DNA from: Treponema sp.
GTDB lineage: Bacteria > Spirochaetota > Spirochaetia > Treponematales > Treponemataceae
DNA length: 22,511 nt
Reading direction: 5' to 3'
Assembly: GCA_017617145.1 (NCBI GenBank)
Contig: JAFZWX010000241.1
Location: 1-22,511 of the forward strand
The translations under genes and the position numbers were made by a program. Shown piece by piece: positions 1 through 5,791 of the stretch. Below the pieces are notes generated by a model that searched no databases, was not told where the DNA came from, and saw only the letters and a program-made list of their open reading frames with translations. Numbering within the stretch: position 1 is the first letter of the stretch; the number at the start of each line of letters is the position of its first letter.

Positions 1-150
1 AATCATGCGGAGAGTTGTTGACTTACCGCATCCAGAAGGACCTACGAATACGCAGAATTCCTTGTCTTCAATAGTGATATTAGCATTGCTTACAGCACGA
101 ACACCGCCGTCGTAAACCTTACCAATACCTTTAAGTTCTACTTTAGCCAT
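1..150 (-). CDS. ABC transporter ATP-binding protein, N-terminal fragment (UgpC/MsmK-like)
   Basis: The first 50 codons of a gene that runs off the left edge. The translation begins [20 protein letters not shown] and contains a complete Walker A motif, GPSGCGKST, at about residues 38-46, followed by LRMI. The start (MAKVxLxxIxKxYxxG) and the spacing to Walker A are typical of ATPases energising carbohydrate or glycerol-phosphate importers (UgpC, MsmK, MalK). The ATPase would act on the cytoplasmic face of the membrane with separate permeases. The start codon at 148-150 is well supported by a perfect AGGAGG at 159-164, eight bases upstream, and by a sigma-70 promoter at 186-214, so the gene is transcribed independently of the upstream TPM gene. 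Substrate cannot be told because the signature motif, Walker B and C-terminal domain are outside the window. Confidence 0.9.
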   Translation of the reverse strand, partial: MAKVELKGIGKVYDGGVRAVSNANITIEDKEFCVFVGPSGCGKSTTLRMI

Positions 151-185
151 TTAATTGGCCTCCTAAAGGGTTATATTATTCTTTA

Positions 186-214
186 ATTTTACGATAGATT
201 TGGGCAATAGTCAA
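186..214 (-). promoter_or_regulatory. Sigma-70 type promoter for the ABC ATPase gene
   Basis: Read on the minus strand, TTGACT (209-214) is followed by a 17-base spacer and TAAAAT (186-191). Each hexamer matches the sigma-70 consensus at five of six positions. The predicted transcript would begin near 179, giving a leader of about 30 bases containing the AGGAGG at 159-164. The promoter lies wholly between the TPM gene stop and the ATPase start. Confidence 0.65.
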
Positions 215-232
215 ACAGAATTTTCAGAATTC

Positions 233-1045
233 TTAAAATTTTCCGCTGTGGTGAGAAGAACCGGATGAATTTATGTGGGTTCCGCCGCCGGATGAGCTGG
301 AAGAGGACTGAATTACCTGACGCACTACGGTATTGTGTGTGAACATATCCTTTTGAATCGGAATTTTTACGCTGTCCTGGGCTATAAAGTTTGAAGCAAT
401 TCGGGCTGTGTGGACTGACTTCATTCCAGATTTCATTGCCAGACAGGAGATTAGCGCTACGATAAAGCCGAAAATGAGGCCTGCGGCTATGGAAAGAGGC
501 AGATTATGTTCCTTTATTCTTGTGCCTATATCTACCGGAGTACCTTGTGCTGCAGCGTCGAGAAAGCGGTCTACTCTATTAAGGTATGCGTCAAAGCCCT
601 TGTACCAGCTGCCATTGCCAAAATAATCTAAAAAGGAATCGGCAAGCTTTGATTTTCCGTAGTCGGTAAAGGCGTAGTTGGCAAAGTCGCCGTGAGCCAT
701 TATGTCGTAGTCGCGTTCTTTCATGCTCATTATGAGGAGGATTCCGTCTCCTGAAGAGCCCACACCCTTAAGTTCATTGAAAAAATAATACTGTGCAAAG
801 GCTTCTATTCCAAAGGCATCGCTGTAAATTTCGTAGTCATAGACAAAGTCGTCCATATTTTTTACGACTACAATGTAAACACCGCAGTTATATTGGTCGG
901 ATATATTGGCGGCACGTGTCTGGAGGTCTGAAAGTTCAACGTTGCTCAGGAGGCCACAGTCGTCGTGGATTAAAGAGTTTATACTCCAAATTGGAGAGAT
1001 TAAGAGAAAAATAAGGATTGTAAAAAGAAGATGTATTTTTTTCAT
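233..1045 (-). CDS. TPM-domain membrane protein (YdjH/YgcG-like)
   Basis: A 270-residue protein with an N-terminal signal or anchor (residues 1-22), a TPM domain (about 25-170, including GVGSSGDGILLIMSMKERDY) and a transmembrane helix (about 183-203). A cytoplasmic tail follows that ends in a Ser/Gly/His-rich stretch (SSSSSSGGG ... SSHHSGKF), as in many TPM proteins. The TPM domain should face outward. The biochemical role of bacterial TPM proteins is poorly defined; some relatives are linked to membrane-stress systems. It is the last gene of the EF-G / SPFH / zinc-ribbon cluster, and the same three accessory families form ydjG-ydjH-ydjI beside pspA in Bacillus subtilis (from memory). In-frame stops (TAA, TGA) lie just upstream of the ATG, fixing the start at 1045. 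There is no Shine-Dalgarno sequence next to it, and a repeat insertion separates it from the preceding gene. Confidence 0.8.
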   Translation of the reverse strand: MKKIHLLFTILIFLLISPIWSINSLIHDDCGLLSNVELSDLQTRAANISDQYNCGVYIVVVKNMDDFVYDYEIYSDAFGIEAFAQYYFFNELKGVGSSGDGILLIMSMKERDYDIMAHGDFANYAFTDYGKSKLADSFLDYFGNGSWYKGFDAYLNRVDRFLDAAAQGTPVDIGTRIKEHNLPLSIAAGLIFGFIVALISCLAMKSGMKSVHTARIASNFIAQDSVKIPIQKDMFTHNTVVRQVIQSSSSSSGGGTHINSSGSSHHSGKF

Positions 1046-1059
1046 AAATCATTAAGCGG

Positions 1060-1135
1060 GGTTTTAGGGGTGCAACCCCTAGGCGAAGGGGGTAGACGCA
1101 ACGCAGTGCGTCGAGGGGGAAGGCTTTCCCCCACA
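1060..1135 (-). repeat. GC-rich three-hairpin repeat element, intergenic copy
   Basis: A 76-base GC-rich island in AT-rich surroundings. On the minus strand it folds into three consecutive hairpins: GGGGGAA/TTCCCCC, then GACGCA/TGCGTC, then TAGGGG/CCCCTA, joined by TCG and by a TACCCCCTTCGCC segment. The same order of hairpins and similar joining sequences occur inside polA at 14121-14208. No ORF of its own and no transposase. It sits between the zinc-ribbon gene and the TPM gene. Probably a small non-autonomous palindromic repeat. Confidence 0.75.
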
Positions 1136-1184
1136 CTATTTACTATTTACTATTTACTATTTACTATTCCCTATTCCCTATTCC
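1136..1184. repeat. Seven-base tandem repeat, seven units in two variants
   Basis: Plus-strand units CTATTTA (four copies, 1136-1163) run straight into CTATTCC (three copies, 1164-1184). The tract abuts the GC-rich hairpin element on one side and lies 13 bases from the stop codon of the zinc-ribbon gene on the other. Unit number could vary by slippage; because the tract is untranslated, a change would alter the spacing between the coupled genes and not a reading frame. Confidence 0.9.
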
Positions 1185-1190
1185 CTGCTT

Positions 1191-1199
1191 TCTCCTCCT
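1191..1199 (-). promoter_or_regulatory. Orphan Shine-Dalgarno sequence overlapping a stop codon
   Basis: On the minus strand AGGAGGAGA overlaps the TAG stop of the zinc-ribbon gene (TAGGAGGAG). No start codon lies within normal range; the next gene, the TPM protein, starts about 145 bases further on and has no Shine-Dalgarno of its own. At the EF-G/SPFH junction of the same operon an equally strong AGGAGG is placed beside the stop and is followed within six bases by the next ATG. This looks like the original ribosome-binding site of the TPM gene, stranded by the repeat insertion. Confidence 0.5.
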
Positions 1200-2280
1200 A
1201 AAAAAAGAAATAAACAATTGAAGTGACAATTGCAGCGACTATGGCTGTAATTCCAAAAAGGTATTTGCAAAAGCGGCCTTTGTCTATCGGCAGGTCGCCT
1301 ACCATTTTACCGGTCTGACCGTTCATGGCAAAGATATAGTTCTTATCGCGCCATTTTGTTGAAAGCACCCACACCGGCATGAATGCATAAGTTACTTTGT
1401 CGTTCGCAATCCGCACCTTTTTATTTACTACATTTACTGTGTCGTAACCGCTCACGCTGTTTCTTATTTCGTCAACAGCTGTATTTTCGGCACGCACCTT
1501 TGCACGCTCGTAGCATTCTTCTGTAGAAACATCGTAAACTTCGGCAAAAAATCCGGGAAGATATGACGAAGTATAATCACGCAGATCTTCGTAATCAAAA
1601 GGCTCAATGGAATCCATAAGGGCATCATCCATTTTTTTGGAAGCATCTACACTTATTTTTTCAAAGCTCACTGTACCACCACGAGTTATGTTATAGTGAG
1701 AAGTTGTGATGATTTTTTCTTTTGAAGTATAATGAACTGCTGCACGAGTTCCTGTCATATCAAGCTGAACATCAACGTGACCATCGAAAAGCCAGAAGGG
1801 AACATAAATGCCTTTAATTTCTTCTATATGATTCTGCTGGGAGAAAACTTTTGGCAGCAGTTTTTTGCCCTTATAATGATTTTTAAGTGCATTAATTGCC
1901 GCCTGTTTTTCGAGTTTAAACGGAATGATTTTTTGTGGCATCTTTCCGCCGCTAAAGGCTTTGTGAACTACCTGATTGTTTCCGCAGTAAGGACAGCTTG
2001 TTGCAGCAGTAGTTTCGTCGCAGAAGAGCTGTGCACCGCAGGATGGACAGTTGTATTCAAAAAGTCCCTGAATGTCTGGAGAAGTAGTTTTTTCAGTAGA
2101 GGTAGAGGCATTTGTTTGAGTTCCGCTGCCCTGCTGACCATATTTTGCGTCAACTTGTTCTATAGAATAAGAACTTCCACAATAATCGCATTCAAGTTTG
2201 CCCGAGGCACCCACAAAATGAAGCGGGCCTCCACAAGCGGGACACTGATAATTTGCTGCACTCTGATTTATATTTGGCAT
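1198..2280 (-). CDS. Double zinc-ribbon membrane protein (YdjG-like)
   Basis: 360 residues. Two TFIIB-like zinc ribbons are visible: C13-x2-C16 with C31-x2-C34, and C78-x2-C81 with C96-x2-C99, separated by a Ser/Thr/Gly-rich linker. A conserved central domain follows (about 110-330, containing GIYVPFWLFDGHV and YAFMPVWVLSTKW), then a single C-terminal transmembrane helix (about 335-358, ending YFFF). Topology is therefore a tail-anchored protein with ribbons in the cytoplasm. The family is often mis-annotated as a helicase-like protein because of the ribbons; no helicase motif is present. The start ATG overlaps the TAA of the SPFH gene by one base (TAATG) and has AGGTG four bases upstream, so translation is coupled. 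Function is unknown; by comparison with Bacillus ydjG it probably works with the SPFH and TPM neighbours at the membrane. Confidence 0.75.
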   Translation of the reverse strand: MPNINQSAANYQCPACGGPLHFVGASGKLECDYCGSSYSIEQVDAKYGQQGSGTQTNASTSTEKTTSPDIQGLFEYNCPSCGAQLFCDETTAATSCPYCGNNQVVHKAFSGGKMPQKIIPFKLEKQAAINALKNHYKGKKLLPKVFSQQNHIEEIKGIYVPFWLFDGHVDVQLDMTGTRAAVHYTSKEKIITTSHYNITRGGTVSFEKISVDASKKMDDALMDSIEPFDYEDLRDYTSSYLPGFFAEVYDVSTEECYERAKVRAENTAVDEIRNSVSGYDTVNVVNKKVRIANDKVTYAFMPVWVLSTKWRDKNYIFAMNGQTGKMVGDLPIDKGRFCKYLFGITAIVAAIVTSIVYFFF

Positions 2281-3506
2281 TACACACCTGCTGGTCTAGG
2301 ATTTCCGCATTCTGAGCAGAACTTTCCTTTATTTACTGCACCACAAGAACAGGTCCATTCTGCAGGAAGAGGTTTTGGCTGCCCGCATTCAGAACAGAAT
2401 TTGCCTGTATTTACAACTCCGCAGGAACAAGTCCAGGAAGCAGCAGTTGACTGTGGTTGAACTGACTGGGATGTCTGCTGTGGCTGTGCTTGTTGTGCTG
2501 CCCCACCCATCTGATAAAGGCTCTGTGCATTTACGCCACCTGCCTGCTGTGCCATTCCCATTCCCATAAAGGCCATGGCTGCACCGTTTGTATTTCCTGC
2601 GGCAGTTTTCATTGCTTCTGCCTGAGCACCAACTAAGTGAGCAGCGGCACGTGTAGGATCCATAAATGCTGCATCGCGCTGGAGGCCTTTAAGCATCTGT
2701 TCATCTTCTTCGGAAGCCTTAATTGAAGAAACCCCTACAACCTGAATCTGAATACCACGTCGTTCTGTCCATTTTTGAGTAAGTTCTGTGCGAAGTGCAT
2801 CGGCTAATTCTGTTGTATGAGCCGGAACAGAAGAATAACGGATTCCCATTTCGCTTATTCTTGCAAAAGCCGGCTGGAGTGCAGTCAAAAGTTCAGACCT
2901 TAGCTGGCCTTCCATATTTTCGCGCACAAATTCTTCATCTACGTTGCCACAGACATTTGTATAAAATACTACAGGATCTGTAATTCTAAAACTGTATTCA
3001 CCAAAGCAGGAAACTGAAACATCAATATCAATTCCAGCCCTCTGATCTACAACACGGAAAGGAACAGGCTGTGGGGTACCGTATTTATTACCCATAATTT
3101 CCTTTGTGTTGATATAATATACTTTCTGAGTTTTTGGAGCTTCACCGCCAAAGGTAAAACGCTTACCGATATTTTTGAAGGATTCAATGAGCCCGTTTCC
3201 AAAGCCGCCTGCAAAAACAGAAGGTTCGGTAGAAGCATCGTATTTGTATTCGCCTGGTTCTGCACAGACATCTACAACCTTGCCCTGCTCTACAATGAGC
3301 ATGCACTGTCCGTCGGCAACTGCAATTACAGAGCCCTGAGTGATAATATTTTCGTCACCCTTTGTGTTGCTAGAACGGCCGCTGGTCTTTTTCTGACCGC
3401 GTTTGCAAAGAACATTTGCAGGTAATGCGTCGCAGTAAAAATACTCTTTCCACTGGTCGGCAAGTACACCGCCTGTTGCACCAACGATTGCTTTAATAAG
3501 TCCCAT
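2280..3506 (-). CDS. SPFH-domain protein with two C-terminal zinc ribbons (YdjI-like, 'virion core protein' family)
   Basis: 408 residues. An SPFH/band-7-like domain spans about 35-265 (for example QKVYYINTKEIMGNKYGTPQ and the segment VVDQRAGIDIDVSVSCFGEYSF), followed by a helical region and a Gly/Met/Ala/Gln-rich stretch (about 300-355). Two near-identical zinc ribbons close the protein: C360-x-C362 with C371-x2-C374, and C386-x-C388 with C397-x2-C400. These ribbons probably arose by internal duplication (WTCSCGxVNxGKFCSECG twice). There is no signal peptide, so it is a cytoplasmic, membrane-associated scaffold. Its ATG overlaps the EF-G TAA by one base and its AGGAGG (3513-3518) is embedded in the last Gly codons of EF-G. 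B. subtilis YdjI is the closest family I recall; it acts with PspA, YdjG and YdjH. Confidence 0.8.
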   Translation of the reverse strand: MGLIKAIVGATGGVLADQWKEYFYCDALPANVLCKRGQKKTSGRSSNTKGDENIITQGSVIAVADGQCMLIVEQGKVVDVCAEPGEYKYDASTEPSVFAGGFGNGLIESFKNIGKRFTFGGEAPKTQKVYYINTKEIMGNKYGTPQPVPFRVVDQRAGIDIDVSVSCFGEYSFRITDPVVFYTNVCGNVDEEFVRENMEGQLRSELLTALQPAFARISEMGIRYSSVPAHTTELADALRTELTQKWTERRGIQIQVVGVSSIKASEEDEQMLKGLQRDAAFMDPTRAAAHLVGAQAEAMKTAAGNTNGAAMAFMGMGMAQQAGGVNAQSLYQMGGAAQQAQPQQTSQSVQPQSTAASWTCSCGVVNTGKFCSECGQPKPLPAEWTCSCGAVNKGKFCSECGNPRPAGV

Positions 3507-5557
3507 TAATATCCTCCTAATCCACCTACTTTAACCTGGAAGTGGCTGAATTCCATACTGAAGCTTGCGCGGCCTTGTGTAGCGGAACGCAAGTTTGTTG
3601 TAAATCCAAACATATTTGCCATTGGGGCCTGGGCGTGAATTACGTCTCCTGTTGGTTTTGAATCCTGGCCCATAATGCTGCCACCACGCTGACTCAACTG
3701 GCTTGAAGCAGGTCCAACAAATTCCTTTGGACATGAAATATCTACATTCATAACAGGCTCTAAGATTTCCGGGCCTGCGGCATTACAAGCTTTATCAAAA
3801 ACCTGAGCAGCACATGCTTCAAAAGCAAACGGTGTACTTGTCAATTCGTTGTAAACAATATTAGTTACTTTTACACCAACTTCAGTACAAGGGTAACCGT
3901 AATTTATTCCAGAATCAAGTGCATTCTTAAAGCCTTCGCGGATTGCTTCAATAATTTCATCAGGGATTTCGGCATAGCGGCAAGTGATATCAACAGTATT
4001 GCTTTCACCCTTCGCAAGTCGTTCAACAGAAATTGTTAGTCCTGCAGTATTTTCTTTACCGCCAAGTACACGGCTGTATTCTTCGGATGCTTCTCCGCTT
4101 CCACTTACAGATTCACGGTAAGTAACCTGTGGAGCACCAACATTGCATTTTACTCCAAAATCATCACGCATGCGGGTAACAAGAACATCAAGATGAAGCT
4201 CGCCCATTCCGCTGATAATAAGCTGACCGGTTTCTGCATCTTCATGCGAAGTAAAGGTCGGGTCTTCCTGGCTCAGGATTTTTAAGGTTTCTGTCATCTT
4301 GTCTTTTTCGCTCATACTTTCCGGTTCAAGTGCAACAGAAATTACAGGCTGAGGGAAAACAGGCTGCTCCAGCAAAACATTGAATGCTTCGGTTCCAATG
4401 GTATCGCCAGTCTGTGCAAACTTAAGACCAATAAAAACTGCAATGTCACCGGCAGCCAAACTGTCAATTGCATCAGATTTATTTGCGTGCATACGAAGGA
4501 TTCTGTTTACACGTTCGCGTTTCTTCTTATTAATATTGTAGATTTGTGTACCTGTTGCAATTTTTCCTGAGTACATGCGCACATAACAAAGTGGTCCCAT
4601 TTCGCGGTCGTACTGAATTTTAAATACAAGTCCGCAAGGCATTTTTGAAGGATCGCATGGTATTTCAATATCTTCCTGCTGATCTTTTTTGATTTTCAAG
4701 CCTTTTGCTGGTGGTACATCGGTTGGACACGGAAGATAATCAACAACAGCATCAATAAGCGGCTGAACTCCCTGATTGTGGCGTGCACTTCCCATTACAA
4801 ACGGAACATAACTGCGGGCAATTGTACCCTTCCGGATTGCGGCCTTAAGCTGTTCAATACTGATTTCTTTTCCGTCAAGGTAAAGTTCCATAAGTGCGTC
4901 GTCTGCACCGGCAACTGTTTCAACTAATTTTTCACGCCATTCGTTTGCGGCATCAAGGCGGCTGGCATCAATTTCACTTGTTGTAATTGTTTCACCTTCG
5001 TCTTCGGCACTCCAGCGTAATTCCTTCATATTTAAAAGGTCAATTACACCTTCAAATTCAGGACCTTCGCCAATCGGGATCTGGAGCGCAAGAGTTTCAA
5101 CTCCAAACTTTTCATGAACATCATTCATTGAACCAAAAAAATCTGCCCCTATGCGGTCCATTTTGTTCATAAAGCAAAGACGCGGAACACTAAACTCATC
5201 TGCCTGTTTCCAAACAGTTTCGGTCTGAGGCTGAACACCATCAACGGCACAAATAACAGCAACAGCACCGTCCAATACGCGCAAAGAACGCTCAACTTCT
5301 GCAGTAAAGTCTACGTGGCCCGGGGTGTCAATAATATTTATCTGATGATCGCGCCAGTAAGTAGTAGTAGCGGCAGAACAGATTGTAATTCCACGCTCCT
5401 GCTCCTGCTGCATCCAGTCCATAGTAGCCTGACCGTCATCAATTTCACCGATTTTATGGATTTTTCCTGTATAATAAAGGATTCGTTCTGTAGTAGTAGT
5501 TTTACCAGCATCGATATGCGCCATGATACCGATGTTTCTCATTTTATCTAGAGACAT
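3506..5557 (-). CDS. fusA: Translation elongation factor G
   Basis: 683 residues from the ATG at 5555-5557. It is the ribosomal GTPase that drives translocation and, with RRF, ribosome recycling. All G motifs are visible: AHIDAGKTTTTE (P-loop, about 13-24), RGITICSAATTT (switch I), DTPGH, NKMD and GSA. The full domain II-V sequence follows, ending HFQVKVGGLGGY. The reading frame extends to a TTG at 5563, but GAGG at 5565-5568 lies only one base from that TTG and seven bases from the ATG, so the ATG is chosen. A good sigma-70 promoter lies upstream. Spirochaetes commonly have two EF-G paralogues; which one this is cannot be settled here. It is the first gene of a cluster whose other members are membrane/SPFH proteins coupled by TAATG overlaps, an unusual partner set for EF-G. 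Confidence 0.95.
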   Translation of the reverse strand: MSLDKMRNIGIMAHIDAGKTTTTERILYYTGKIHKIGEIDDGQATMDWMQQEQERGITICSAATTTYWRDHQINIIDTPGHVDFTAEVERSLRVLDGAVAVICAVDGVQPQTETVWKQADEFSVPRLCFMNKMDRIGADFFGSMNDVHEKFGVETLALQIPIGEGPEFEGVIDLLNMKELRWSAEDEGETITTSEIDASRLDAANEWREKLVETVAGADDALMELYLDGKEISIEQLKAAIRKGTIARSYVPFVMGSARHNQGVQPLIDAVVDYLPCPTDVPPAKGLKIKKDQQEDIEIPCDPSKMPCGLVFKIQYDREMGPLCYVRMYSGKIATGTQIYNINKKKRERVNRILRMHANKSDAIDSLAAGDIAVFIGLKFAQTGDTIGTEAFNVLLEQPVFPQPVISVALEPESMSEKDKMTETLKILSQEDPTFTSHEDAETGQLIISGMGELHLDVLVTRMRDDFGVKCNVGAPQVTYRESVSGSGEASEEYSRVLGGKENTAGLTISVERLAKGESNTVDITCRYAEIPDEIIEAIREGFKNALDSGINYGYPCTEVGVKVTNIVYNELTSTPFAFEACAAQVFDKACNAAGPEILEPVMNVDISCPKEFVGPASSQLSQRGGSIMGQDSKPTGDVIHAQAPMANMFGFTTNLRSATQGRASFSMEFSHFQVKVGGLGGY

Positions 5558-5620
5558 TTTCAAACCTCAATTTATCTAAAAGAATAAAAAAATACTCCCG
5601 CAAAGATTCGTATTTTTTTT

Positions 5621-5649
5621 ATTATAATGTATTATTGTAGATTTGAAAA
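5621..5649 (-). promoter_or_regulatory. Sigma-70 type promoter for the fusA operon
   Basis: On the minus strand a perfect -10 hexamer TATAAT (5621-5626) is preceded by a 17-base spacer and TTTTCA (5644-5649, four of six matches to TTGACA). The predicted transcript start is near 5614, leaving a leader of about 57 bases before the fusA ATG. The surrounding DNA is very AT-rich, so other -10-like sequences exist nearby. Confidence 0.55.
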
Positions 5650-5684
5650 TATATAGATATTTAAGATTGATATATGAATAGATT

Positions 5685-5777
5685 ATGAAAAACAGCGGAG
5701 TGTGGGTTCTGGCTTTGCGGAACGCCCTCTTCGTTTAGTGGAGCAAAGTCAGGTTCCACACGTGAGCTGTTTTTCAT
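5685..5777. repeat. Long imperfect inverted repeat between the NodB-like gene and fusA
   Basis: The ends are perfect 12-base inverted repeats (ATGAAAAACAGC at 5685-5696, GCTGTTTTTCAT at 5766-5777). Inside them, TGTGG (5701-5705) pairs with CCACA (5756-5760) and CTTTGC (5713-5718) with GCAAAG (5743-5748), leaving a loop of 24 bases. It lies 14 bases after the stop of the NodB-like gene and upstream of the fusA promoter. As RNA read leftward it forms a long stem followed by a short U-tract, so it may act as a terminator. Its size and GC-rich centre also fit a small inverted-repeat mobile element. Bases 5558-5791 hold no gene. Confidence 0.75.
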
Positions 5778-5791
5778 TACATGAATGCATT

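Noticed and set aside
936..1136. A 66-codon frame starting in the GC-rich repeat and overlapping the TPM gene
   Set aside because: Begins at GTG within the repeat and runs out of frame through the TPM coding sequence; no family resemblance.
1732..2460. A 242-codon open frame on the plus strand opposite the zinc-ribbon gene
   Set aside because: It is antisense to two well-supported coupled genes, has no ribosome-binding site, and its Cys/Ser/Phe-rich composition is typical of a shadow frame.
5558..5563. TTG start two codons upstream for fusA
   Set aside because: The GAGG Shine-Dalgarno is only one base from the TTG but seven bases from the ATG at 5557, and EF-G proteins normally begin near the ATG.
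5586..5619. AAAAAAATAC / GTATTTTTTT hairpin in the fusA leader as an attenuator
   Set aside because: The predicted transcript starts near 5614, inside one arm, so the full stem would not exist in the RNA; the arms are nearly all A/T and could be chance.
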